Positions 9,210-16,453 of a stretch of DNA of 32,635 bases are shown piece after piece (the stretch's first letter is position 1; each line of letters opens with the position of its first letter). This stretch comes from Candidatus Tepidiaquacellales bacterium UBA6667 (GTDB lineage Bacteria > Bacteroidota > Ignavibacteria > Tepidaquicellales > Tepidaquicellaceae). Location of the stretch: NCBI GenBank assembly GCA_002455255.1, contig DKKL01000006.1, forward strand, positions 32,337 through 64,971, given 5' to 3'. Position numbers and translations under genes: made by a program. The notes beneath the pieces were generated by a model. The model saw nothing but the letters and a program-made list of their open reading frames with translations, did not search any database and had not been told where the DNA came from.

Positions 9210-9222
9210 GAATTTTATTAAA

Positions 9223-10608
9223 TTAATATCTTAACTCATCTACTTCTTCGCGAGTCTTCCCTATTCTTACTTCAACTTCTTTATATTCCGATGTATCCGT
9301 ATTTAAATTATATTCAGGTGAATTTCTTAAAGCATGGACTTTATTCGGATTTGTAAGAACAACTTCTCCTTCTTTAATATACTTTTCAAAATCAGGTCTG
9401 AATTTTCTAATAGTCCATTTTACGGGCCAAGCCGCAGCATCACCAAGAGCACAAATCGTATTTCCTTCAATATTCTCCGCAACGGAAATTAATAAATCAA
9501 GGTCTTCGTGTCTTCCGAGACCTTCTTTAATTCTTTTTAATACACGCAACATCCATCCACACCCTTCTCTGCAAGGCGTACACTGTCCGCAAGACTCGTG
9601 ATAATAAAATTTTGTAATTCTAATAAGCACATCAAGTATGTCAGTATCTTCATCCATAACCATAACACCGGCAGTACCAATTGCAGAACCAACCGCTTTC
9701 AAACTTTCGTTATCCATTTTCATAGTAAGGCATTCTTCACGGGTGAGCGGAGGCATCGAAGACCCACCCGGGATTACCATTTTTATTGGCTTTCCACCGA
9801 GAACTCCGCCGGCATATTTATCTATAACTTCCATAAGAGGAATACCTGTCGGTAATTCATATACACCCGGTTTATTTACATGACCGCTAATACCGAAGAG
9901 TAATGTTCCCGGATGTTTTGGTTCGCCGATAGATGCAAACCATTCAGGTCCGTTATTAATTATTTCCGGTACATTTGCAAGAGTTTCAATATTATTAATT
10001 GTAGTCGGCATTCCCCAAGCACCAACGGCAGCCGGGAAAGGCGGCTTAACACGAGGGTAACCTCTTTTACCTTCAAGAGAATTCATCAATGCAGATTCTT
10101 CGCCGCAGATATATGCACCTGCTCCTTTGTAAATATACATATCAACTGAAAACCCGCTTCCGTATATATTATTTCCCAAATGACCTTTTTCATACGCCTT
10201 TGCAACGGACTCTTCCATAATGTTAATCCATTTCCAATACTCACCTCTTATGTAGCAATAAATAGCTTTGCAACCCATAGCATAAGCAGCAATGATAGAA
10301 CCCTCAATAAATTGAAAAGGATTTTTTTCAAAAATTTCTCTGTCTTTAAAACTTCCCGGTTCAGATTCATCACCATTACATAATAGGTATTTTGGCTTTT
10401 CATTTCCTTTTGGCATAAAAGACCATTTCAAACCTGTAGGGAAACAAGCTCCGCCTCTGCCTCGAAGATTTGATTTTTTAACAGTTTCAATTACATCATC
10501 GGGTTTCATATCTTTCAAAACTTTTTTTAATGCAGAGAAACCGCCGTGTTTTTCATAAACATCTATTTTATCAAAGTCAGGAATATCTTTTAAAATTATT
10601 TTTACCAT
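9223..10608 (-). CDS. nuoF: NADH-quinone oxidoreductase subunit F (NADH/FMN binding)
   Basis: NuoF is the NADH-oxidising subunit of complex I. It binds NADH and FMN and passes electrons to cluster N3, on the cytoplasmic arm. The 461-residue length is typical. Motifs present are the FMN/NADH loop GRGGACFPTGLKW (residues 50-62), the glycine-rich GAGAYICGEESAL (162-174), and the N3 cysteines Cys340, Cys343, Cys346 and Cys386 in ESCGQCTPCREGC and NTICALGD. Its ATG starts one base after the nuoE stop, so the two are probably translationally coupled. No nuoG follows; the next gene is an ABM protein behind a terminator, so the remaining subunits must be elsewhere. Confidence 0.98.
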   Translation of the reverse strand: MVKIILKDIPDFDKIDVYEKHGGFSALKKVLKDMKPDDVIETVKKSNLRGRGGACFPTGLKWSFMPKGNEKPKYLLCNGDESEPGSFKDREIFEKNPFQFIEGSIIAAYAMGCKAIYCYIRGEYWKWINIMEESVAKAYEKGHLGNNIYGSGFSVDMYIYKGAGAYICGEESALMNSLEGKRGYPRVKPPFPAAVGAWGMPTTINNIETLANVPEIINNGPEWFASIGEPKHPGTLLFGISGHVNKPGVYELPTGIPLMEVIDKYAGGVLGGKPIKMVIPGGSSMPPLTREECLTMKMDNESLKAVGSAIGTAGVMVMDEDTDILDVLIRITKFYYHESCGQCTPCREGCGWMLRVLKRIKEGLGRHEDLDLLISVAENIEGNTICALGDAAAWPVKWTIRKFRPDFEKYIKEGEVVLTNPNKVHALRNSPEYNLNTDTSEYKEVEVRIGKTREEVDELRY

Positions 10609-10609
10609 A

Positions 10610-11134
10610 TTAATATTTTGCGTATTCTAAATTCCCGTATTTATTTTTTAATTCCTCAAGAAGTCCATCCATTTTTTCAACGGATAAATTTTCATAAAAT
10701 TCCTGATTATTCACCTGAAGCATTGGTGCAGTTCCACAACTTCCGAGACACTCAACCTCTTCAATTGAAAACATTCCGTCACTTGTTTTTTCTTTATTTT
10801 TAATTTTTAGTTTATCACTTAAGTAATGATAAATATCATAACCTCCACGCAACATACAAGATACATTTGTGCAAACCTGCATATGAATTTTCCCAGTTGG
10901 TTTTCGGAAATACATCGTGTAAAATGTAACCACACCTAAAACATGATCGCTCGGGACTTCTAACAATTGACCAATATACTCCATAGCTTCCTCTGAAATA
11001 TATCCGTATTTTTCCTGCATCATCCAAAGCACAGGCAGAGTTGCAGATTTTTTAGACGGAAATTTTTTCAAATGATTTTCGACAACTTTTAATTCTTTAT
11101 CGTCGAACAAATGATTTTTAATATTTTCAAACAT
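10610..11134 (-). CDS. nuoE: NADH-quinone oxidoreductase subunit E (2Fe-2S)
   Basis: NuoE carries the [2Fe-2S] cluster N1a of complex I next to NuoF. The 174-residue protein has the thioredoxin-like fold motif set: the helix KYGYISEEAMEYIG, GVVTFYTMY, then cluster ligands Cys88 and Cys93 (VCTNVSC) and Cys129 and Cys133 (ECLGSCGTAP). It sits between nuoD (20 bases upstream) and nuoF (1 base downstream), the standard order. The sequence appears complete and all ligands are present. Confidence 0.98.
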   Translation of the reverse strand: MFENIKNHLFDDKELKVVENHLKKFPSKKSATLPVLWMMQEKYGYISEEAMEYIGQLLEVPSDHVLGVVTFYTMYFRKPTGKIHMQVCTNVSCMLRGGYDIYHYLSDKLKIKNKEKTSDGMFSIEEVECLGSCGTAPMLQVNNQEFYENLSVEKMDGLLEELKNKYGNLEYAKY

Positions 11135-11154
11135 TATTTATAGAAGAATAATTT

Positions 11155-12420
11155 TTATTTATCAGCCTCACCCATCACCGGGTCAACGCCACCAATTATA
11201 ACTACAGTATCGGAAATCATACAATCTTTCATCATAGGTGCAAGTCCTTGTAGATTGCTGAAACTCGGACTTCTGATTTTCAATCTAAACGGATGACCTG
11301 AACCGTCACTTATTATATAAAAACCGAGTTCACCTTTTGAAGATTCAATTGCCGAATATGACTCTAACTTAGGAGGATTAATTCCGAAATTGATTAACAT
11401 AAAATCGTGAATTAACTCTTCCATTTTTGTATAAATTTTTTCTTTGGAAGGTAAAACTTTTTTTGCATCAAGTGCATTTGTTGCTCCTTGAGGCATTTTA
11501 TCCAAACATTGCTCTAAAATTCTTACAGACTGAACCATCTCTTCAGCTCTTACATAATATCTCGCAAGACAATCACTTTCAGTATATACCGGTATATCAA
11601 ACTGAAGTCTGTCATAAATCAAATATGGATTATCTTTTCTTAAATCATTATCAAAACCTGCGGCTCTGGTAAGCGGTCCTGTAAGCCCAAGCTCAATGCA
11701 CATTTCCGGTGAAAGATATCCAATATTTTCAGTTCTTACGATAAAAATTTTATTTCTTTCAACAAGGTCGCGACACTCTCTTAGATAAGCAGGAAATTCT
11801 TTTACAAATTTTTTAATCTGTGATAAAGCTTCTTCGCTGATATCCTGTGCAACACCACCTATTCTCGTATATGACGTAGTGAATCTTGCACCTGCAATCA
11901 AATCATACAAATCAAGAATTTTTTCTCTTTCACGAATAACCCATAAAAATGGAGTGATAGCACCAATATCAATAAGCAAAGCACCCATCGCAAGAAGATG
12001 AGCCTGAATTCTCGCAAGCTCAGCAATTATTGTACGAATAAACTGTCCTCTTTCCGGAACTTCAATGCCAATTAATTTTTCTACTGCCATCGCATATGCA
12101 ACATTATTGTGCATTGGTTGCAGGTAATCAAGTCTGTCAGTATGAGGAATAAATTCATGGTATGAAGAATTTTCAGCAAGCTTTTCATAACCTCTGTGAA
12201 GATAACCTAATTCAGGAACACACTTTTTCACAGTTTCTCCATCAAGACTTAATAATAATCGTAAAACTCCGTGAGTAGCCGGATGCTGAGGACCCATATT
12301 AAGCACCATTTCGTTATCAAGTACATCATTAAATTCAAGTTTTAAATCTTCAGTTTCAAGTGCTTCTAATATTTTCGACCTTTTAATTTCAGGATTTTTT
12401 TCAAGTACGGTATTTGACAT
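11155..12420 (-). CDS. nuoD: NADH-quinone oxidoreductase subunit D (49 kDa)
   Basis: NuoD forms the quinone-binding cavity of complex I together with NuoB. The 421-residue protein shows GPQHPATHGVLRL at residues 43-55, the family signature, then ELGYLHRGYEKLAE and a C-terminus rich in SDGSGHPFRLKIRSPSF and DTVVIIGGVDPVMGE. An extra 35-residue acidic leader precedes the conserved core, as seen in many members. The gene follows nuoC after 35 bases, within which a small GC hairpin lies. No Shine-Dalgarno sequence is apparent; an A-rich stretch directly precedes the ATG. Confidence 0.98.
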   Translation of the reverse strand: MSNTVLEKNPEIKRSKILEALETEDLKLEFNDVLDNEMVLNMGPQHPATHGVLRLLLSLDGETVKKCVPELGYLHRGYEKLAENSSYHEFIPHTDRLDYLQPMHNNVAYAMAVEKLIGIEVPERGQFIRTIIAELARIQAHLLAMGALLIDIGAITPFLWVIREREKILDLYDLIAGARFTTSYTRIGGVAQDISEEALSQIKKFVKEFPAYLRECRDLVERNKIFIVRTENIGYLSPEMCIELGLTGPLTRAAGFDNDLRKDNPYLIYDRLQFDIPVYTESDCLARYYVRAEEMVQSVRILEQCLDKMPQGATNALDAKKVLPSKEKIYTKMEELIHDFMLINFGINPPKLESYSAIESSKGELGFYIISDGSGHPFRLKIRSPSFSNLQGLAPMMKDCMISDTVVIIGGVDPVMGEADK

Positions 12421-12436
12421 ATTTTTTTTTATTCAA

Positions 12437-12450
12437 TCCGCAAAAGCGGA
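12437..12450 (-). other. Small intercistronic hairpin between nuoC and nuoD
   Basis: TCCGC (12437-12441) pairs with GCGGA (12446-12450) around an AAAA loop (TTTT in the nuoD transcript). It is the only GC-rich patch in this 35-base gap. It is not followed by a T-run in the transcript direction, so it is not an intrinsic terminator. It may affect mRNA stability or ratio of subunits, which is inference only. Confidence 0.4.
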
Positions 12451-12455
12451 ATAAT

Positions 12456-12947
12456 TTATTTGTTTGGTAAAGGTAATGAACCCGGAATACCCATTAAAGG
12501 AAAATCTTTTCTTAACGGATAATATTCAAATTCATCAGGCATATACATTCTTCTTAAATCAGGATGACCGGTAAACTTTATACCGACCATATCATAAGCT
12601 TCTCTTTCATACCAGTCAGCCGCTCCCCAAATTCCTGAAACACTCGGTGATTCCGGATTTTTTGAATCACTAACTTTTACTCTGAAAAATAACCTGTCCT
12701 TATGTTTTCTTGAACGGAGATTATAAATAATTTCAAATCTCAGATTTTTCTGAAACCTGTCAACACCAACTGCATCAACAAGCCAGTCAAAACCAAGTTC
12801 AGGATCATTTCTAAGAATATTACAAACCTCTATTAACTGTTCTGCTGGTATTGTTAAATCAATATCCCCATTTACATCACCAAATACAATATTATAACCT
12901 GCAAGTTTATTATGCAGTAAATTTTGAAGTTCTTGTTTATTTCTCAT
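12456..12947 (-). CDS. nuoC: NADH-quinone oxidoreductase subunit C (30 kDa)
   Basis: NuoC is a peripheral-arm subunit of complex I contacting NuoD and NuoB. The conserved C-terminal signature is present: WGAADWYEREAYDMVGIKF followed by GHPDLRRMYMPD and PLRKDFPL. The ATG at 12947 is preferred over an in-frame ATG at 12965. The earlier start would add the hydrophobic hexamer MLFLFI, which is not expected in this soluble protein. The resulting 163 residues are a normal length. Only 25 bases separate this start from the stop of an AAA ATPase gene on the same strand, and no terminator is seen there. nuoC is normally next to nuoB, but here it is about 3.5 kb away. Confidence 0.95.
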   Translation of the reverse strand: MRNKQELQNLLHNKLAGYNIVFGDVNGDIDLTIPAEQLIEVCNILRNDPELGFDWLVDAVGVDRFQKNLRFEIIYNLRSRKHKDRLFFRVKVSDSKNPESPSVSGIWGAADWYEREAYDMVGIKFTGHPDLRRMYMPDEFEYYPLRKDFPLMGIPGSLPLPNK

Positions 12948-12972
12948 AATAAACAAAAATAGCATTTATTTA

Positions 12973-14289
12973 TTATACATTAAATAAAGAATTATCTTCC
13001 GATAAAAACTTGCCTACCGGCATTATTTCTATGTTGTTTTCGGAGTTTTCATATTTTGGGTCTAATGATTTCACCAAAAGTAATCCCTGCTTTATGCTTA
13101 ACCTATCCATTGCTTTTTTTAATCCTTTTATTTCTCTTTCATAGTTTTTATCGTGAAGTTCATACGTTACTTGTATTGGTATAAACTCATTTCTTTTTTT
13201 CACTATGAAATCACATTCAAATCCATTTTTCATATAATATATTTCATTAAAATTTCTTCTCAATTCCATATAGACTAAATTTTCTAAAAGATATCCGCTG
13301 TTGCTGGAAACTGAAAATGACAGGTTTGCCGCAAGTCCGTTATCAACGCAATATATTTTTTTTTCATTTCTCATTTGTGCACTGTAAGATTCTGAAAATT
13401 TATTTACTGGAAAAAGGAAATAACAATCCTGAGCATAATTAAAAAATTTATATATCTGGTCTTTACTTATTTTATATCCTTCAGTTTTCATTTGGTTATA
13501 AAATTTTGTAACCGAAAATTGTTGAGAAACATTATTCACGTTCAATTTTAAAAATCTATGCAGTGCCTGTATGTTTTGTATATCATATCTTTCTATCATA
13601 TCTTTATAAACTACTAAGTCAAAATATGATTGTAATGTTTTTAATCTTAGATCTTTTTCAAACGCAAAAGTTTCCGGAAATCCTCCGTTCATTAAATAGA
13701 CTTCCAATTCATAATTTATCATTGATCTGTCGTGTATTATATAATAACTTTCATCTCTCATATCTCTAAAGTCTAAAAATTCTTTGAATGATAATGGAAA
13801 CATTTCATATATCAAACTTCTTCCTCTCAATGAATTTGGTAAATCTTTTTGTAATAATTGTGTAGATGACCCTGTTATATATATATCTTTTGTATAGTCA
13901 TCATATATTCTTCTTACAAATTTATCCCAACCCGGTATATTTTCTATTTCATCAAAAAAAAGATATAGTTTATTTTCGCTTTCTATATAGCTTTCATGAT
14001 TAGCTTTCGGATATAGTTCATAATATGCTTCTAATATTTCATTCAGGTTTTCTTTTGTTAATGTCATTCTTTCGTCTTCAAAATTTATATATACTATATT
14101 TTTTATACTTGTCTTTTTCAGGAGTTCTTTCATTATTTGATACATATAATAAGTTTTCCCGCATCTTCTTATCCCTAATAATGTTATTATTTTTTTTGAA
14201 TCAAGAGGTATTTTAAGTGATCTATCTCTCACTTCCGGCACTCCTCTATTATGGAAATCCAATATTATTTTTTTAAATAGTTCTTTCAT
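12973..14289 (-). CDS. AAA_14 / DUF4143 family ATPase
   Basis: The 438-residue protein has an N-terminal AAA domain. Its Walker A is GIRRCGKT (residues 39-46), Walker B is YLFFDEIEN (about 109-117), and ITGSS (138-142) is a sensor-like motif. It is followed by a DUF4143 domain with the typical PLSFKEFL and NGGFPE motifs. The C-terminal part (LLENLVYMELRR, ECDFIVKK, IPIQVTYEL) resembles the PD-(D/E)XK-like tail of the family. The expected E-x-K is replaced by Q-V-T (residues 373-375), so nuclease activity is doubtful. These ATPases are widespread, often in many copies, and mostly uncharacterised. The upstream 33-bp repeat array begins 6 bases before the start codon. The gene lies inside the split nuo locus and runs into nuoCDEF. 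Confidence 0.92.
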   Translation of the reverse strand: MKELFKKIILDFHNRGVPEVRDRSLKIPLDSKKIITLLGIRRCGKTYYMYQIMKELLKKTSIKNIVYINFEDERMTLTKENLNEILEAYYELYPKANHESYIESENKLYLFFDEIENIPGWDKFVRRIYDDYTKDIYITGSSTQLLQKDLPNSLRGRSLIYEMFPLSFKEFLDFRDMRDESYYIIHDRSMINYELEVYLMNGGFPETFAFEKDLRLKTLQSYFDLVVYKDMIERYDIQNIQALHRFLKLNVNNVSQQFSVTKFYNQMKTEGYKISKDQIYKFFNYAQDCYFLFPVNKFSESYSAQMRNEKKIYCVDNGLAANLSFSVSSNSGYLLENLVYMELRRNFNEIYYMKNGFECDFIVKKRNEFIPIQVTYELHDKNYEREIKGLKKAMDRLSIKQGLLLVKSLDPKYENSENNIEIMPVGKFLSEDNSLFNV

Positions 14290-14295
14290 TTTATT

Positions 14296-14446
14296 TATCC
14301 TTACTATAAGGATAAAATAATAGTTTTTTATCCTTTTTACAAGGATAATTTAATACTATTTTATCCTTTTAATAAGGATTATTCTACCACAAATTATCCT
14401 TTTCATAAGGACAATATTAACCCTTTTTATCCTTATTAAAAGGACA
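14296..14446 (-). repeat. Array of five dyads at exact 33-bp spacing upstream of the ATPase
   Basis: Five units start at 14296, 14329, 14362, 14395 and 14428. Each is TATCCTT, five variable bases, then AAGGATA or a close variant (AAGGATT in unit 3, AAGGACA in units 4 and 5). The plus-strand TATCCTT arm is identical in all five. The 14-base linkers are unrelated in sequence but constant in length. In the ATPase mRNA each unit can form a 7-bp hairpin with a 5-base loop. The unit nearest the gene places AAGGA eight bases before the ATG, making it the apparent ribosome binding site. Possible roles are an operator array, a translational control array, or recognition sites of a mobile element. Confidence 0.93.
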
Positions 14447-14463
14447 TAATAGTATTTCATAAA

Positions 14464-14488
14464 AAAAAGGGGCTAAAAGCCCCTTTTT
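14464..14488 (-). terminator. Intrinsic terminator after the choice-of-anchor J gene
   Basis: The arms AAAAAGGGGCT (14464-14474) and AGCCCCTTTTT (14478-14488) form an 11-bp stem with a 3-base loop. On the minus strand it is followed by a T-run. It ends transcription of the gene at 14511-15437 just before the 33-bp array. Confidence 0.9.
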
Positions 14489-14510
14489 ATAAAGATTTAT
14501 GTGAATTTTG

Positions 14511-15437
14511 TTATTTTACAAGCAACATTTTCTTTGTTTCTGTAAAGTCATCTGTGATTAATCTGTAGAAATATGTACCGGATGCTAAAGAAGAAGCGTC
14601 AAATTCAGCTTCGTAAGTTCCGGCAGATTTCATACCATCTACAAGTTCTTTTACAACTTGCCCGAGAGAGTTGAACACGACTAATTTGACATTAGTAGCT
14701 TTTGCAACATCAAATCGGATTTTTGTTTTTGGATTGAATGGATTTGGATAGTTTTGGTTTAAAGCGAAACTTGTCGGAACATTAGACCCGATTTGAGAGA
14801 TATTAACGGCGGCTCTGTTACCAACCCAAACATTATCAATATTAACTCTTAATCCATCAACAGAAGTATTCATCCAATATCTGAAAGCAACATATCCGGT
14901 TTGTCCTGCAAATTGATTTAAACTAAATTTGAATTGAGTCCAAACATTATCAGAATCATTACTTCTTAAAGTTGCAATATGGACATCCGCAGCTCCTGGA
15001 GCATTTAATTGGGAAAAATAAACTTGAAAAGTATCAATTAAATTACCGAAGCTAATTCCGACCGGTTGTCCGAATAAAGCCCAGAACATTAAAGAATCCC
15101 CTGCTTGAATGGTCATTGAGTCTGTATAAACCCAGTCATTAGCAATCGGAGCTCCCGCTCTCCAAGCAATGCTCATGCTTCTTAAGCTTTGATATGCCTG
15201 TGAATTTAATATAGCATTAACTCCCGGAAAAACAGTTCCTGAATCTCTAACTGACCAAACGCAAAATGGATAATTTGGGTCACCACCATCTTCATTAAAT
15301 TTTAACCAACCCGTTGGTAACGAATCAGTATTGAAACCAGCAGTTTCAAAAGTTTCATTCAAAATAACTCGTTGGGCAAAAGTTGATGAAACGGAAATTA
15401 CCATTAAAAATAAAACTAGTATAAAAAGTTTTTTCAT
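14511..15437 (-). CDS. Choice-of-anchor J / cleaved-adhesin-like T9SS cargo protein
   Basis: The 308-residue secreted protein has a signal peptide (MKKLFILVLFLMVISVSSTFAQ). Residues about 25-205 form a jelly-roll-like choice-of-anchor J domain, as suggested by NETFE, PTGWLKFNEDG, QSLRSMSIAW and the C-terminal VNIDNVWVG strand. Residues about 222-308 are a T9SS sorting domain with NYPNPFNPKT and the ending KKMLLVK. It is probably a surface adhesin or carbohydrate-binding protein; the ligand is unknown. A Shine-Dalgarno sequence (AAAGGAAG) precedes the ATG. It is divergent from the lipoprotein at 15699 and both lie between nuoB and nuoC. Confidence 0.88.
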   Translation of the reverse strand: MKKLFILVLFLMVISVSSTFAQRVILNETFETAGFNTDSLPTGWLKFNEDGGDPNYPFCVWSVRDSGTVFPGVNAILNSQAYQSLRSMSIAWRAGAPIANDWVYTDSMTIQAGDSLMFWALFGQPVGISFGNLIDTFQVYFSQLNAPGAADVHIATLRSNDSDNVWTQFKFSLNQFAGQTGYVAFRYWMNTSVDGLRVNIDNVWVGNRAAVNISQIGSNVPTSFALNQNYPNPFNPKTKIRFDVAKATNVKLVVFNSLGQVVKELVDGMKSAGTYEAEFDASSLASGTYFYRLITDDFTETKKMLLVK

Positions 15438-15529
15438 TTTTCTTCCTTTAATTAATTAAAAGTTATTATAAAATATAATTGTTTTTGAATAATTTCAATA
15501 CAATTGATAAATTAGTGTAAATTTATTAT

Positions 15530-15559
15530 TTGACATTAATATTTTCCTATAAGTTTAAT
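15530..15559 (+). promoter_or_regulatory. Possible promoter of the lipoprotein gene
   Basis: TTGACA (15530-15535) and TTTAAT (15554-15559) are separated by 18 bases, giving a sigma-70-like pair. This would leave a leader of about 135 bases before the ATG at 15699. The site is in the 261-bp divergent intergenic region, which otherwise is AT-rich and featureless apart from the two ribosome binding sites. The match in such AT-rich DNA is weak evidence. Confidence 0.22.
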
Positions 15560-15698
15560 CTGAACAAATCTCTCAAATCAAATAACTTATATAGCAACAA
15601 TGTATCTTTATCCTAATTTTGAAGGTTTCATTTAAATCTAAAAAATATTAATTTAAGAAACTTATCTAAAAATAAAATCAAAGGAGAAAGAGGGAAAA

Positions 15699-16376
15699 AT
15701 GAAAAACAATTACTTCTTAAGGTCATTTTTATTTTCTTTTATTGCAGTTCTTAGCCTGTATCTCGCAGGTTGTGTAAATGTAGATCAAGATACAAAATTA
15801 AATGCCGATGGTTCAGGTTCTATTAATCTAGAATATTGGACAAAGATGTCAAACGTAGCTTCAAGTGATGAACTCGGTGGATTCTCTTTCACTGAAGATA
15901 AAGCACGTAAAAATTACGAATCAAGTAATACTACTATTAATAGTTTAAAAGTAGAAGATAAACTTGATGATTCAACAAAACACGTCTATGTAGATCTTGA
16001 TTTTAAAGACATTAATACTTTGAATTCCGCAAAAGGATTTGAGAAAATTATTTCAAGCTGGAAAGAAGGAAAAGATGGAATGGATTTTTCATATACCGTT
16101 CCTAAAGATACTACAAATTCAGGAAATATGGGTGCGAGCGATACAAAACTTATATACACCTTCGAATTCCCGGATGAAGTTATTTCAACAAACGGAAGAA
16201 AAGACGGCAAAAAAGCAATTTTTGAAAAAACCCTTGCAGATTTAAAGGAAGATTTAGTAATGACTGCGACAGTGAAAGGTGCAGCTAAAAAAGGATGCGG
16301 ATTATTTGGAATAGAATTACCTTTGATTTTATTAGTGGGCTTGACATATATGGCAGCAAGAAGACGTAAAAAATAA
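15699..16376 (+). CDS. Lipoprotein with LppM/DUF3153-like domain and C-terminal TM tail
   Basis: The 225-residue protein has an N-terminal lipoprotein signal with lipobox LAGC (lipidated Cys25). The mature start VNVDQDTKLNADGSGSINLEYW resembles the LppM/DUF3153 group, in which a short N-terminal strand is followed by a DGSG turn; this family call is tentative. The C-terminus (197-225) has KKGCG, then a hydrophobic helix and the basic end RRRKK. It resembles a C-terminal sorting signal of the CTERM type with a cysteine before the helix. Both a lipid anchor and a C-terminal membrane tail are unusual together. A clear Shine-Dalgarno sequence (AAAGGAG) lies upstream. The gene converges on nuoB and shares its terminator. 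Confidence 0.78.
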   Translation: MKNNYFLRSFLFSFIAVLSLYLAGCVNVDQDTKLNADGSGSINLEYWTKMSNVASSDELGGFSFTEDKARKNYESSNTTINSLKVEDKLDDSTKHVYVDLDFKDINTLNSAKGFEKIISSWKEGKDGMDFSYTVPKDTTNSGNMGASDTKLIYTFEFPDEVISTNGRKDGKKAIFEKTLADLKEDLVMTATVKGAAKKGCGLFGIELPLILLVGLTYMAARRRKK

Positions 16377-16404
16377 ATTAAAAACAGAATTACAAGTATA
16401 AATT

Positions 16405-16432
16405 AAAAAGGGGCTATCAGCCCCTTTTTTTT
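16405..16432. terminator. Bidirectional terminator between lipoprotein gene and nuoB
   Basis: AAAAAGGGGCT (16405-16415) pairs with AGCCCCTTTTT (16419-16429) around an ATC loop, with T-runs on both strands. It terminates the plus lipoprotein gene and the minus nuoAB transcript. The two arms are identical to those of the terminator at 14464-14488. Confidence 0.92.
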
Positions 16433-16453
16433 ATGATAAAATTAATCAAATTC

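Noticed and set aside
12437..12450. Terminator between nuoC and nuoD
   Set aside because: The hairpin is short and not followed by a T-run in the transcript direction.
12948..12965. Earlier ATG for nuoC at 12965
   Set aside because: It would add MLFLFI, out of keeping with a soluble complex I subunit; the ATG at 12947 fits family length.
14296..14446. CRISPR array
   Set aside because: Repeat-spacer geometry is superficially similar, but arms are palindromic 7-mers, linkers are only 14 bp, and no cas genes are present.
12948..16453. Insertion sequence splitting the nuo locus
   Set aside because: No transposase, terminal inverted repeats or target duplication could be seen at the borders, so the insertion mechanism is left open.
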